Below are positions 63,847 to 64,000 of a DNA stretch of 64,000 bases, in pieces. The stretch is from Siphonodentalium dalli. Its lineage: Eukaryota; Mollusca; Scaphopoda; Gadilida; Siphonodentaliidae. Within the stretch, counting starts at the first letter, position 1. Each line of letters opens with the position of its first letter. Location of the stretch: contig CP136068.1 of NCBI GenBank assembly GCA_032622095.1, forward strand, positions 157,613,465 to 157,677,464, in the 5' to 3' direction. Made by a program: the position numbers and the translations under genes. The notes under the pieces were generated by a model, which was given only the letters and a program-made list of their open reading frames with translations, ran no database searches and was not told the origin of the DNA.

Positions 63847-64000
63847 GCAAGATGCCGAGACAAGGCAAAGAAAAAGATCAAGGCAAAAGTACAAGGCAAA
63901 GATGGAAGATTCTAGACAAGACAAGATTCAAGACACCTGCGACGCTGACCGATCCCGATCTCAAGACTTCTCCACCCGATCCGCGACCTGACTGTTAAGA
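63847..64000. other. Spacer toward the next H1, cut by window end
   Basis: Matches 27,571-27,736 except for a short deletion (GCCCAAGCAAA missing). By comparison with unit I an H1 gene should start about 180 bp beyond the window. Nothing else seen. Confidence 0.7.

Overview
The window is eukaryotic and AT-rich. It holds replication-type histone genes (four H3 copies, one H1) buried in non-LTR retrotransposons, a non-autonomous DNA transposon, MITE-like hairpins and satellite-like repeats. Intronless H3 with a GGCCCTTTTCAGGGCC 3' stem-loop and CCAAT/TATA promoter, together with the H1 sequence and the style of the retrotransposon proteins, suggest a lophotrochozoan, most likely a mollusc (perhaps a bivalve). 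The phylum is an inference. No rRNA, confident tRNA, CRISPR or non-histone host gene was recognised.

Layout. The window carries two copies of a unit about 37 kb long: 1..~38,190 and 38,191..64,000 (cut off). Each runs: DNA transposon 'G' inside a LINE tail 'H'; about 5 kb of AT-rich hairpin-rich repeat 'E'; an H3 promoter; an array of Tx1/L1-like retroelement 'A' ending at one position in the H3 5' UTR; H3; retroelement 'D' starting inside the H3 3' stem-loop; a second, broken H3 with an intact stem-loop; a spacer with five tandem covarying hairpins; then H1. H1 is present only in unit I (27,913-28,464); unit II ends about 180 bp before where H1 should begin. Unit I also has Jockey-like element 'C' (two opposed copies) and a short ORF1-only family 'B' (four copies). 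Between H1 and the second unit (28.5-38.2 kb) lie a minus-strand D relative, truncated E, an inverted ~185-bp satellite 'F', an unrecognised 1.1 kb stretch and diverged E.

How it fits together. Every histone gene is hit in its expression signals or coding sequence. H3 no. 1 lost its proximal promoter and stem-loop and has D81Y. H3 no. 2 has a 67-bp deletion and B in its 5' UTR. H3 no. 3 has a perfect protein but a 10.5-kb A array in the 5' UTR and D in the stem-loop. H3 no. 4 lacks codons 1-21 and has R72C. H1 lost its 3' flank to an element starting at its stop codon. Retroelement ends, target-site duplications and deletion breakpoints can be read at base level because two or more copies are present.

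The most unusual features are (1) the head-to-tail A array at a fixed H3 5' UTR position, which suggests a histone-targeted non-LTR element; (2) the five-hairpin array with conserved CA/CGUCC internal loop and compensatory stem changes between H3 and H1; and (3) the ORF1-only B family with a conserved N-terminal module and exchanged C-terminal modules. Letter names A-H are mine, for this window only.
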